Positions 47,366 through 58,568 of a DNA stretch of 64,000 nt are shown one piece after another. The notes under the pieces were generated by a model. That model worked only from the letters and a program-made list of their open reading frames with translations, was not told the DNA's origin and did not search any database. This DNA comes from Apium graveolens (taxonomy: Eukaryota; Streptophyta; Magnoliopsida; Apiales; Apiaceae). Every line of letters starts with the position of its first letter. The stretch's first letter is position 1. The translations under genes were made by a program, and so were the position numbers. The stretch lies in the NCBI RefSeq assembly GCF_009905375.1, contig NC_133650.1:65413669-65477668 (forward strand). Reading direction: 5' to 3'.

Positions 47366-49320
47366 CCATTGATCTTAATAATTTTCATATTCTTAATAAT
47401 ATCACTAAAATTATCATTTTCTTCGTATTCCTTTAAAGTAGTAACAATACTAACACATTCAATGATACAATGGTGTACATTTGGTTCATAAACATAAGAA
47501 AAAACTTTAGTAGCATGCGCAAAACAATAAAGTATGTCACGTACAGTATATGCTAATTCCCAATCTTCCTCGGTAATAATTCCTCTTTCGTATTGGTGAA
47601 TTGGATCGTCGTTATATAAGATGGTAATAATGGGTTTATATTTAATTGCTTCAACAAGTAATTTATATGTCGAACTCCATCTTGTAGGACAATCGATACC
47701 TCATTTTTTCGGCCTTAGTCCATTTTCTTTACACAATTTCTTGTACCTAGACCTATATTTATCCGCCAAACGTAGATACTTAATTACCTTCCTAATAGGT
47801 TCTAATAAATTAGTTATTTGTTGAATTCCTACTTGAGCCGTTAAGTTAACTATGTGAGCACAACATCTAATGTGTAAAAATACTCCATCTAAAACTAAAG
47901 GAATTTCGGTCCTAATATAATTAATACATTTGTTGTTATTAGCAGCATTATCTAAGGAAATTGTTAATACCTTGTTAAACAAATTAAATTCTTTAATTGT
48001 ATCTAAAATTCTAGCCATAATATTATAACCGGTGTGTGATTCGTCCATAACATCAAATACAACAATTCGTTTTTGTAACATGTAATCGACACCAATCCAA
48101 TGAACGGTAACACATATATAAGGCTCACCTTGACTCGAACTCCAACAATCACTAGTTAACGAAACCATACCATCAAATTCTCGAAAAAATTCAATTAATT
48201 GTGCTCTAGCGCAATGATATTGTGTTATTGTGTGCCGTTTTAGTGTGTTTCTAGGAATTTTTCTAAATGCCGGATTTATCGTAGTTTTCATCATATATTC
48301 TAAATTATCACTCTCACCGTGAGAAAATGGTAACTCGTCTAGTGTAACAAAATTAGCAAAACTTTCTATCATTCTATCTCTACTATAGGAAAAAGACATA
48401 CCTCCACCTCCCGTTGATGTCATAAAACCACCGAGTTGTGATTGTTGTGGACCTCTTCGTGCTTCTCCACTTTCGTGACTCGCCTTCGTAATAGAGTGAA
48501 TATTCTCCAAATGTCGGCTTAGTGTTCCCGTGCCGGTCCCTCGAGCATAACTAAATGGTGGCTGTGGTCTACCATTTTGTACACAAATCAAACAATGTAC
48601 TTTAAATCTATTCGGATTATCCAGCATAGCTTCTTTCGAAAAATATGTCCACACGTGCGATGATTGTCTCGAACTCGTAGCATCTACAGAAATTAAAAAA
48701 CGAATAAAATTAAAAACGAATAAAAAAATTATAATCTATTAAAAAAATTACAATAATCAATTAAAAAAATTACAATCATGAATTAAACGAATAAAAACGA
48801 ATAGAAAACGAAATTACAACCATCAATTAAAAAAATGAATTTACAAAACGAATAAACAATATATTATATATATAATACACGAATAAAACTATAGAAGCTG
48901 AATTAGTAGTAAGTTGAAAATTAAATGGTAATTAGTACTACTAATAAAAAGGCAACAATTCAACAGAATGGTAATTATAGTTTATAAGCTGAATTAGTAC
49001 TACTAATTAAATGGTAATTCGCCTTACTACTAGTAACTAGTAAGCTGAAATGCTGAATTTCAGTACACCAACAACCACAGCCCACAGGCAACAACTCAAG
49101 GCAACAAACAGAAGCAGAAACAGAAGCGCCGCCTTATATATACAATCAAAAACACACAAAATCTAACATCACAGAAGCAGAAACCTATAGTTTTTGGTTA
49201 AAATCGACAGGAAAATAACATACCTTCTTCGGTATTAAACGTGGATTCGGGTCGAGGCGGGAGCATCGAAGCCGATGGGGTTGAACCTTGAGAAGAAATG
49301 CTCCCTCTTCCCTGTTCCAT
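47359..49320 (-). pseudogene. hAT transposase, two exons, one nonsense codon, C-terminus lost
   Basis: Exon 1 starts at ATG 49320 (MEQGRGSISSQGSTPSASM) and ends at 49224 before a GTATGT donor. The intron is 49223-48684, ending TTTCTGTAG. Exon 2 carries the BED zinc finger (WTYFS...CLIC...HLENIH, about 48650-48500), then the hAT catalytic region (LTSDCWSSSQGEPYICVTVHW, given here as fragments; ISLDNAANN). TGA at 47701-47703 stands in GLRPKK-stop-GIDCPTRW, where a Trp codon is usual. The frame then stays open through DCPTRWSSTYKLLVEA to TAG 47359. The hAT dimerisation domain, normally next, is missing. Inactive. Confidence 0.85.
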
Positions 49321-49940
49321 TTTCCTGTTCGCGAATATCTGTTAGTCTGTTACCTTTTTTTAATATTCGAATTTTTGTTGTTGAATTGAAAATTGCGAAT
49401 GGGGATTGAATTGTAAATTTTATATTCGAATGGGTTATGTTTGTAGATGGACAAAGGACAAAGAAGTCGGAGAAAGGAGAAAAAAGTCGGAGAAATTGAG
49501 ATTGAGAGAAACAGAGAGGTCGAAGAAACTGTGAATAAATGTGTTGTTTGTATGTATATATTTATAAGGAAATTAGAGTACCGTTGGAGCCTTGAAGTTG
49601 GAGGTGGAGTCAGGTGTAAGTGTGTAACGTTAACCTGCAGAAATCAGAGTGTAACGTTGCAGCCATGGCAGAAAGCAGAGCAGGAAGGAAGACGTTGGCG
49701 CGTGAGGCACACCCGCGGGCGTGCTGTGCGGGCTCGTGCGGGCTGTGCGAGCTGGCTGGCCGTTCGACTCGTGCGGGCTCGTGCGGTCCCGGGTTCTAAA
49801 AATTGGTATTCGTGTTCGGTTCACCTAATTTACCGAGCTGTGCGGGTTTGAACCGGCCCTGTTCGGTCCGAATTTTTTACGGTTTCCGTACGAATCGGTC
49901 CCGAATGAGCGGTTCAAACCCGCCCATTTGGCCAGCTCTA
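47366..49940 (-). mobile_element. hAT transposon with transposase, 3' end truncated
   Basis: The right end reads, in reverse complement, TAGAGCTGGCCAAATGGGCG, a hAT-type terminus, and is followed by GCTATGGG (49941-49948). The left flank has GCTATGGC (47358-47365), a 7 of 8 match that probably is the duplication. The matching left terminal repeat and the end of the transposase gene are gone. Subterminal GCGGGCTCGTGCGG-type repeats occupy 49690-49930. Confidence 0.75.
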
Positions 49941-50059
49941 GCTATGGGATCATTTGTAAAATATTAGATTATTGAATAAAGAAAAGACCTCTTATTATAT
50001 TTGGATATTCGTAGATTATTCAGAAATATCACATAACATCTAACGTGATTAGAAGAAGG
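49941..50059. other. Probable continuation of Tat LTR
   Basis: Sequence after the hAT duplication, no gene seen. Assignment to the LTR rests only on position. Confidence 0.35.
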
Positions 50060-50660
50060 TAGGTCTCAAATGCCATTTCACAAATAAACATTAATTTTAA
50101 TCCGAGCTAGTAGGAAGAGTAGTGGATACCATAGAATCAAAAATGAGAAGCAAAGGCCTACGACAACCCAATGGTCATGCCAAAATGAAAATTCAGAATT
50201 AGGCACAATATGACATCAAATAAAAGCACCAACCTCTTCTCTAGAACTGAAAAATTGTCGAATAGCCCAGGAGCATTTATACGGCATTTTAGTTGTCCAC
50301 CAGTTCTTATTTCTCAATAGACACTGCCTCACCTACATTCTCCACAAATATTTCTCACCGGGTTGTATCAATCTCCAAACTTTAAAGTAAGTAGCAGCAA
50401 GGTTCCATTCAGATATATTTCTAATTCCAAAACTGCCTTCCGATTTTGGTTTACAAAAATCCTCCTAACTAACTTTGTGTTGACACTTCTCCGAAGCCTT
50501 GTAATAAACTCCCCCAAGAAATTAAAACATCGGGCTATTAAGGTTTTGCAAATCACCTTTAGGAAGAAATAAGTACATACTCCAATAACCCATTATACTT
50601 GCAATAATACTCTTTAATAACTGAAGTCTACCGATAAAGTTCATAAAACGAGTAGTCCAA
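50060..50660 (-). pseudogene. L1-type LINE reverse transcriptase C-terminal fragment
   Basis: The minus strand reads FIGRLQLLKSIIASIMGYWS, then LPKGDLQNL, CKPKSEGSFGIRN, EWNLAATYFKVWR and FSFWHDHWV with stops. These are the thumb and zinc-binding (zf-RVT) segments that follow the RT core in plant L1 elements. The RT core is absent, so the copy is a fragment. Confidence 0.78.
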
Positions 50661-50669
50661 AGCACTATA

Positions 50670-50819
50670 CGAGCTATGTTGCACGGAGACAGGTACGGGA
50701 ACATATACTGGTATGGGGACGGGGACATGAAATGACAATTTTAAAATTAAAGGGTACGGGGACTGCAAGTAATATATTAATAAATAATATTTTCTTTATA
50801 TATAAATAGAATGGGTGCA
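50670..50819. repeat. Left part of a degenerate GGGGAC-rich element
   Basis: TATGTTGCACGGAGACAGG and GGTATGGGGACGGGGACATG face an inverted set (GTCCCC, CGTCCTTG) at 51885-51990. This suggests a DNA transposon with GGGGAC subterminal words. No duplication could be fixed and the class is unsure. Confidence 0.4.
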
Positions 50820-50827
50820 ACATTCTC

Positions 50828-51569
50828 TAGGAATGGCAATCGGGTCGGTCGAAATGGGTTTAGCAAAAACCAAACCCGAACCCGATTATTTTTGCCAAAC
50901 CTGAACCCGAACCCGAACTCGAAAAAACCCAAACCACTAAACCCGAATCCGAACCCATCGGGTTCGGTTCGGGTTCGGGTTCGGGTTTGTAGATCACTAG
51001 TAAATTGCACCTTAATTTGCACAAACTCTAGTGAAAAATTACTAGGATCTGATTTGAGTAAAGTGCTCATAAATACGACGATATTTAAATTTTGGGGGTT
51101 GAATTAGAGGGTTCAGAGAAGACAATGGATCATACATCTATGAATAAAATTGTTAGTGAAATAATGCAATAATCTTGACCTTTAGTATACTTGTATTGAA
51201 CATGCTTGCTAAAAACATATTTCAACGACTTTAATGCAATAATTTGTAAAAAGCATAATTTTTTAGTACTAATATTAGTAATATATTATATTATATATTA
51301 TATTACTACTTTTAAAATATAAAATATCATTTATATATTAACACGGGTTTCGGATCGGGTTCGGGTTCGGGTCGGAACGGAACGGGTTTCGAGTTTTCGG
51401 GTCGGGTTCGGAACGATATGCCTTAAACCCAAACCCGACCCGAAAATGGTTCGGGTTTGAAAATCAAACCCGAACCCAAATCCAAACCCGAAATATTCGG
51501 GTTCGCTAAAACCCGATCGGATCGGTACGGATCGAGTATCCATCGGTTCGGTACAAATTGCCATCTCTG
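50828..51569. mobile_element. 742-bp non-autonomous hAT element with GGGTTCGGGT repeats
   Basis: The 8-bp duplication ACATTCTC is at 50820-50827 and 51570-51577. The termini are TAGGAATGGCAAT and, reverse complemented, CAGAGATGGCAAT. The subterminal regions are dense in ACCCGAACCCGA/TCGGGTTCGGGT. No transposase. Confidence 0.9.
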
Positions 51570-51667
51570 ACATTCTCAAATATTAACAACATCAGACACC
51601 AACTTATTCTTCATTTTAGGCTCGTTAAGTGAAAGTTCTGCATATTCTGGGAATCCAACATCTCCAA

Positions 51668-52857
51668 GAGAATCCAAATTATCGTCACCAACATCCCACA
51701 TCTTGTTCTTCTCTATTTCTTATTGTGCAGAATTCCTCGACAAAAGATGAAGGTTGTTGTATATAGTTATTTGTTTGTAAGAGAGAAAGTAGTTTGAGCA
51801 TTATATATTTGTATGAAGTTGCTGTAATAAGGGTTTTCTATATTTTTTTTGGACGGGTATATTTGTCATTTTAGTTCAGGAAATGTCCCCAAAATCAATT
51901 CGTCATTCCCAGCTTTTTGGTGTTGTTCCCCAAGCCGTCCTTGCGGCATCCCCGTCCTTGATACGTTCCCAATCTGTGGTACTCCACCTAGTTAGTGATA
52001 CTTTTTAAATATGTAGTATTTAAAAAACAATATAAATGATTAAAATATATAGTTTTACTGATATTTATAGGGGTGTTTACAAAAGATAATTATGTTTTAA
52101 TTAACATGTGGATTTTTGCTCAGATCATTAGTATAAAGATTATTTTAGTTTGATTATAGTGTTGTTTTAGTCCGGATGAATTGTATTTATTAATTTTTAT
52201 TATATTTAAGCCCAGATCATTGATAAAATTTTTATGTTAGCCCGGAAAAATGTACATAAAATTAAAATTATCTTCACCAACATCCAACATGTTGTTATTC
52301 TCTGTTTCTTGTTTCTTATTATTTAGAATTCCTCGACGAAAGACGAAAGTTGTTGTGGATAGTTATTTGTTTGAGAGAGAGAAAGTAGTTTGAGCATTAT
52401 ATATTTGTATGAAGTTGCTGTAATAAGGGTTTTCTATATTTTTTTGGACGAGTATATTTATCATTTTAGTCCAGGAAATGTCCCCAAAATCAATTCGTCG
52501 TCCCCAGCTTTTTGGGGTCGTCCCCAAGCCGTCCTTGCGGCGTCCCCGTCCTTGATACGTCCCCAAACTGCGGTACTCAACCAAGTTAATGATATTTTTT
52601 AAATGTGTAGTATTAAAAAACAATTTAATGATTAAAATATATAATTTTACTGATATTAGTAGGGGTGTTTACAAAAGATAATTATGTTTTAAATTAAGAG
52701 GTAAATTTTAGCTCAAATGATTAGTGTGCAGATTATTTTAGTTTGATTGTAGTTTTGTTTTAGTCCCGATCAATTGTATTCATTATTTTTTAATATATTT
52801 AAGCCCAAATTAATGGTAAAAATTTTATGTTAGCCAGGATAAATGTATATTTTATTT
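51668..52857. repeat. Tandem duplication, period about 595 bp
   Basis: CACCAACATCC, AATTCCTCGAC, GAAGTTGCTGTAATAAGGG, GTCCCCAAAATCAATTCGTC (51885 and 52480) and the following AT-rich kilobase occur twice in order. It contains the right-hand GTCCCC block of the degenerate element. Confidence 0.85.
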
Positions 52858-53661
52858 TTATTTTTTAGCGCGGTTTAAAAGTATATTTTTTAGCCGGATC
52901 AATATTATTTATTATTTTATTTTAGATCAAAGTTGCAAATTCCAATAAATGTATTTAGTTTACTTTTTTTTTTATATAAAATTGGGTCGATAAATAGTGC
53001 TATAATTTTGTTTAACCCGATAAATGTTACAAATTATTTTATTTAAAACGCTTCAGTATAACACCCAGTACGTTTCAAATCTAATCGTATCCCTATCCTG
53101 GATATACCAAAAAAGTCGAAAATCAACGTAGAAGAGGCAAAAATCTTTTAAATTTGAGACAACTTGCAACTTGATAAATCTTATGATGTTATAAAATCTA
53201 CTTGGGATAATTCAAAGGGTGAATTGATGATGTACAGAAGGATCAAATATGATGTTTAGTGCACTGAAAAATTGGAGTGGTGATTAATCAACGAATTAAG
53301 AAAAAATAGAGGAAGCAAAAAAAACTTAAAGAAGCTCAAGGGTCGGAAAATTCATATATGTAAATAAGTTAGACATAATTGCAGTAAAGTGGCCTGAACT
53401 ATATTTTTTTTGCATAAAAGTAACCCAACTACTGAAAGTATCACGAAAGTGGCTCAAAAATATTATTTTTAACACACGATTGCATTCTGTTAACAGGGTT
53501 AGACGGACGTTAAGTTTGCAAGGGTACAATTGTCTGGACATTAATCTAACGGTATCTACTTACAAAATCTGCTATATATATCCGATGTATTTAACCTTAC
53601 TCAAGAACACAAACATCACTTTCAATTCCTTTTCTAATAAATTAACTTATTTTTGTGAAAT
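52858..53661. other. AT-rich stretch with AGCCCGGAT-like words; possible MULE left end
   Basis: No gene. At 53380-53530 a block of AAAGTGGC...GTTAGACGGACGTTAA type resembles plant DNA-transposon ends that precede GRF zinc-finger genes; not proven. Confidence 0.3.
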
Positions 53662-53862
53662 ATGGAATGCATGTGTTTCTGTGGGAAGTGGGCGGTGGAG
53701 AGAACAGCTCGAACAGATGCAAACCTGGGAAGAAGGTTCGTGGGATGTGTTGAAGGCAACCGTGGGTGTGGTTTTTTCCGATGGGTTGATGGTTGTAATC
53801 GGTATAGGTGTTTACAAATGGAAATTGAGGCTTTGAAGTTGCAGAGCAAAAGATGGAAATAA
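53662..53862 (+). CDS. Short GRF-type zinc finger protein, transposon-associated
   Basis: 66 codons. CFCGKWAVERTARTDANLG, RRFVGC and CGFFRWVD give the GRF zinc-finger pattern (CxCG, R-T, GR-F-GC, GC-FF-W-D). A short Leu/Lys helix (MEIEALKLQSKRWK) ends it. Plant proteins of this shape commonly accompany repeats and often end in a membrane helix, which is missing here. It may bind nucleic acid. Whether it is expressed is unknown. Confidence 0.65.
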   Translation: MECMCFCGKWAVERTARTDANLGRRFVGCVEGNRGCGFFRWVDGCNRYRCLQMEIEALKLQSKRWK

Positions 53863-54269
53863 GCTTTTACTTTCTTAGCTTTATTTTGTATGTTTTATAT
53901 GTTCTTCTCACAATCTCATGTAGAAGAGGTGTAATTGCTATGGTTGTTTGTTGTTTAAATTGAATACTAATTTAATGTCTTCATTTTATGTTATTTTGGT
54001 AATGTAATGGTCTTACTGTTTTGGTAATTGAAATGGAAAAGAAAGTAAACAATAAAAGAAATAAGAGAAATAACCATTCATAACAGGAAATATTACATAG
54101 TTGCAATGTTTGTCATGCCCAAATACATAAATTTACCAGCCATTACACATTCCATAAACCTAAGTAGTTACAACCAACCATGACAATCAATTCAGCCTAC
54201 TCATTAGTAGCCCAAGGGCATAATAGTTAAACCAAAAATAACATTATTTCATAAAAAATGATTACAACT
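53863..54269. other. Region after GRF ORF, no gene seen
   Basis: AT-rich; nothing supported. Confidence 0.4.
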
Positions 54270-54921
54270 ATAAAAAAATATCCATCCTTCGCAGCCTACT
54301 CATTTCTTCTCTTTCTTTTCAGAGTTATCTTCTTATTGTGATTTTGGAAGGCTGACGTTGAGCTGCCTTGAGTGCCTTGAACCTCAGCTTGTTGTTGTTG
54401 TTGATGCTCCATCATCAGAGGAATGATTTGTTGGTCCTATCCTATAGCCAAAACAATCACATTTGTTGTGGAGGATGTGCCCTGTTTCTTCAAAATAGCA
54501 CACAGTTGCTCAGAATTATGTTCATTTTTACTTTCCACAACATGATAAGTGAGAGGAAAAAATTTACCTTAGCTGGACATGTCCTGGAGTTATGGCCTGA
54601 TTGTTTACATGTCTTGCACACAACTGTTGATCAAGCAATAACATCTATAGTCCCACTCTCTTTCATCTTATTCATTAAGTCACTGATCTGTGTAGCAGGG
54701 GAACAAATAATGAATAATTTCAGTAGCAAAACTTAATAGAAAAACTAGAACAAAAGAAAAAATTTGAACACTTAAAACTTTACTTTTGCAGTACAAGTTC
54801 TTGTATTGTGGCCTTGAGCTTTACAGTATGTGCAGTTGATGATAGTGCCAACTTTGCTTAGTTTTGTTGGATCTTTGGGAATGTCATTTTTGGTTGACCT
54901 TTTTGTTGTGCAAGACATGCC
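54270..54921 (-). pseudogene. MULE/FAR1-like transposase C-terminus with tandem zinc-knuckle exons
   Basis: Minus strand. Exon 54921-54784 encodes LSKVGTIINCTYCKAQGHN then TRTCTAK. Intron 54783-54688 (GTAAAG...CACAG). Exon 54687-54568 encodes a second knuckle, CKTCKQSGHNSRTC, ending PAK, with one TGA before it. Intron from 54567 (GTAAAT). The last exon is Gln-rich (EHQQQQQAEVQGTQGSS) and basic (KKITLKRKREE). Plant MULE and FAR1-type transposases end in such CX2CX4HX4C knuckles. The catalytic part is absent; S3 inserted directly upstream. Confidence 0.65.
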
Positions 54922-56153
54922 TGTACTATAACAAGGCTAAGTCAAATTGACAGCCCTAAGTAAGTTGTATGATAATCTAGGTTTATATTTTGTATTGTAT
55001 TACTTGAGTCTGTAAAAGTGTCAATAGATTAGACTAGAGTATTTTTTCTATAAACAGTCTCAAGCCTAAGAATAAACTCTGGAAGAAGATCATGAAGATC
55101 ATGCCTCATAGAAAGTGTGAAGAAGCTTGGAGTTGAATAAATCTGTTTTAAGAAAAACATTCTAAGTCAAGATATCTACAAGTCACAAATCAAGTCATAT
55201 TGAGAAGTCATTCGAGAACTCCAGAATGATTATATATGAAGATTGGAGATATCGACAAGTCATTTCTATATTAGAGAACTCATAGATATCGACAAGTTAA
55301 AATGAAGATATGAAGATTGGAGATGTCGACAAGTCAATTTTCTCATTAGAGATCTCAGAGATATCGATAAGTTAAAATGCCTATAGAGATCTCAGAGATA
55401 TCGACTAGTCAATTCTACATGCAGAAACTTGGAGACCTCGATAAGTCAAGTTCACTTATAGAGAACTCAGAGACCTCGATAAGTCAAAGCACTTATAGAG
55501 AACTATAGTTCAAACTGGAGATCTCAAAAAGCCATTATACTTATCGATATGTCAGTTCTCTATAGTTCAAACTGGAGATCTCGATATAAACCTCAAGTAC
55601 AGAATGCAGACCAGTTAAAGATCTAAGATTGTCATTCAACAAACAAATGAATCACTGATTTGAAAAGTCTACAAAAGCAGCTTGAAGAGTACAAGATCAA
55701 AGGCACAGATTAACTGATAAAGAAAAGTCACAGTCATGTACGATTTGCGAAGATACACTAAGCCAAAAATGGAAAGCTTTAGATAACTTAAAGTAGGGTT
55801 TAGTGCATGTTATTGCATGATGTATAAAACCTGTGTTTATTGTTCTATAAATTAAACACTGGTCCTTTGTTTTTAAGAGTAACAAACAGGTCTAGAGTTT
55901 CTTGTACTCTCTCAAGAAATAAGATGAGTTCTTTACCAACAAAGAACCCAGAAATTTGTAGCAAGACATACTTGATTTTAATATAAAATTAAGTGAGTTT
56001 TGAAGATACTGTATTTATGTGCATGTATATTAATTCTGTTTAAACACTATATCTCTACAAGTTAAACTGCATTGTTCACCATATCCAATATAGTTTAGAA
56101 AGCTTAAAAATATCCAAAACACATTCCCCCTATGTTGTATTCATTACCTAACA
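54922..56153 (+). repeat. S3 left LTR
   Basis: TGTACTATAAC to TACCTAACA, then PBS. At 55230-55590 the word TCGAYAAGTCA recurs in a GAGATCTCAGAGATATCGAC-like context. TATA box TATAAAA at 55823-55829. C-rich signal ATTCCCCC at 56123-56130. The left edge was set by TG and by the end of MULE homology. Confidence 0.82.
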
Positions 56154-56155
56154 AG

Positions 56156-56166
56156 TGGTATCAGAG
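56156..56166 (+). other. S3 primer binding site
   Basis: TGGTATCAGAG two bases after the LTR; initiator-Met type. Confidence 0.9.
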
Positions 56167-56229
56167 AAAAATCTGAAAGCAAACAGATTAAAGATCTTGG
56201 AAGAATGAATACATAGAACTTACAGTATC

Positions 56230-58552
56230 AAGATCCCTACTTTTGACAGATCTAACTACACATTATGGAAAAAGAAAATGATGTTGTTCATAAGGTTGGC
56301 CAACCCATTATATGTTCAGATTCTGAAGAATGGCCCTTTCACCCACATGGAAAGAGTTGAGGAATCTACAGATGGAGACATGGTCATTCCAGCTCATTAT
56401 GCTCCTAAAGATCCTTCACAGTATACTGAACCTGAAAGTAAGAAAGTCTCTCTGGATAGTGGCTTACAACTGATCTTAATAGAGTCACTTGACAATGTTA
56501 TATACAATAACATCATCAACTGTTCACAGCAAAACAAATATGGGAGAAGATAGAAATTTTATGTGAAGGAATATAGGAAGTTAGGTCAAACCAAAGAAGA
56601 ATTTTGGTATCTTAGTATGAGGGTTTTATGGCTAAACCAAAGGAAGAAATTACTGAAGTTTTTGAGAGGTTCAATAAATTGATAAATGGCTTGCAGATAC
56701 ATGATAAATATTATGAAGCCGAGGAGGTTAACCTAAAGTTGCTACTAGCTCTTCCTTACCATCTTGAACAGAAAATATCAGCCATAAGAGAAGGAATACA
56801 TCTAAGCAGAATGACTTTGGAAGTTCTATATGCTACAAAGAAAGTCATTGAAGGCATACCATGGACATGTGATTGATGGTTCCAGTTCTTTGATTGTAAA
56901 TGACAGAGAAGAAAGTGAAGATGAACAAGACAACCAAGTTCCAGTTATTCAAGTTATAGAACAAAAGAATAAAGGATCTCATAAGCAAGTTGTGTTAGAG
57001 CTGGAGGAAGATGAATACTACACCTTGGATGAGCTAGATGAAATGGACCAATCCGTGGCTTACTTGGATAGGAAATTTTCCAACATAAGAGTCAAGAAGC
57101 CAAGATTTTTCAAAGGCAACGGACAATCTTCCAACAATAACAATTGGAAACCAAAAGCTTAGTATAATTCAGCTAGCAAAGGTGGCTACAAAACAGGATC
57201 TGTGGACAGATCAAGGATAAGGTGCTTAAACTGTGATGAGTTGGGTCACTTTGCTAGTAAATGCATGAAGCCCAAAAAGGTGAAGAAGGATAAAGCTTAC
57301 TTGGAACTGGAAGCAAAGTATGAAGCTCTCTTAAAGAAACAGTCTGGAAAAGCCTATATTGCAGAAGGAAAGAGTTGGGATGACACTAATAATGATGACG
57401 AGGATGAAGAAGTTGGAAACTATGCACTAATGGATTTTGAGCATGGAGAAGCATCCACTTCAAAATCAGATGTACCAACTCTAACCACTATTGATTTAAA
57501 TGCTAGTCAATATAAGGAGACTGTGAAAAAGATGAGTGTAGAGATGTTTCATATACACACTAGCATGGTAGCAGCTACTGAAGAGGTCAGTAGGCTAACA
57601 AAAGCTAATGAGAAGCTTGAGAGTGAGAAGAAAAAACTTGATTTGCTGCTTGTAGAGCTTGACACAGTCAAGCAAGAAAATGAATATCTGAAAATAAGCT
57701 AAAGTGTGCTAGTGGAATTGAATTTGTGTTGAGGGAAAAGTTGGAAAAGAATGAAGTGGAACTAAAATCTTATAGGAATGCATCTGAGTTGGTTGGTTTG
57801 TATCATGAGAAGAAAAAGCCATAAACATAGCTATTGGTCTTGATTATGATGCTTTGAACATCAACAAGAAAGTGGTAGGTGATAAAGGAAAAGCAATTGA
57901 GTGAAGATATCCCATCTATGCTGAGAAATGTTGGTTCACCTATGTTCAAAGCATGTGAAATAAATTTCAGTGAAGAAGAGTTGATCATAAAGCAAGAAAT
58001 TGCTGATGAAGATAATGAAAAGAAAAATGAAGAAACAACTCCAACTTTCAAAGTTGAAATTGAAAAGAAGCCCATGATCAACCAAGATTCCAAGACACCT
58101 GCCAAGGAAGTTAAAATTGAAGATTCAAGAAAGAAGAAGAAGAATAGAAATGAGAAGATTGGGATAAAAAAAAGTAACAACTTTGTATTTGTTGCTGATG
58201 CTCCAAGAAAATAATGTCAAAATGTGGCTCTGTGAATCATCTAACTCACCTTTGTAAAAAGGTTGTTAGCAAGCCAGTGGAAGGAGCATGCAAGTAAAAT
58301 GAAGAAAATGCAAATGATCCCTACTCATTATGTGATAAGTTTGACTGCATCTCTTGCAACTTAAAAGTGATGAAGAGTTTCCATAAGCTGATAGTAGACC
58401 TCAAAGAAGTAAATGTTGGGTCGGCATCAAAAAGGGAGAATGCACAACAGTCCATGAACACTATTCTTTTTGAATCAACTCACTCTAATTCTGCACATTC
58501 TGTAAATAAGAAGAAAGTACCCAACACTTCTTGGGTTTCTAAACACACTTAA
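56230..58552 (+). pseudogene. gag: S3 gag, fragmented
   Basis: IKIPTFDRSNYTLWKKKM is the gag start, but the ATG upstream is out of frame. Open pieces are 56278-56553, 56628-56876, 56830-57702 (with a stop at 57160) and 57879-58214. CCHC knuckles are CLNCDELGHFASKC near 57223-57264 and CQKCGSVNHLTHLC at 58215-58256. A Glu/Lys-rich coiled coil lies between. Gag closes at TAA 58550 after WVSKHT. Confidence 0.85.
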
Positions 58553-58568
58553 TCCTCATTGTATGCAG
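58546..58568 (+). promoter_or_regulatory. Putative 3' splice site at S3 gag/pol joint
   Basis: CTTAAT, with branch-like A at 58552, then a pyrimidine-rich run and ATGCAG ending at 58568, directly before GKNKK of pol. Same layout as S1 and S2 with 16-nt spacing. Confidence 0.4.

Noticed and set aside
49447..49851. 134-codon + strand ORF over GC-rich DNA
   Set aside because: It lies across the 5' region and subterminal repeats of the hAT element on the opposite strand, has Arg-rich repeat-derived translation and no family resemblance.
50777..51107. Two overlapping ORFs rich in Gly-Phe or Asn-Pro repeats
   Set aside because: They are translations of the GGGTTCGGGT terminal repeats of the 742-bp hAT element.
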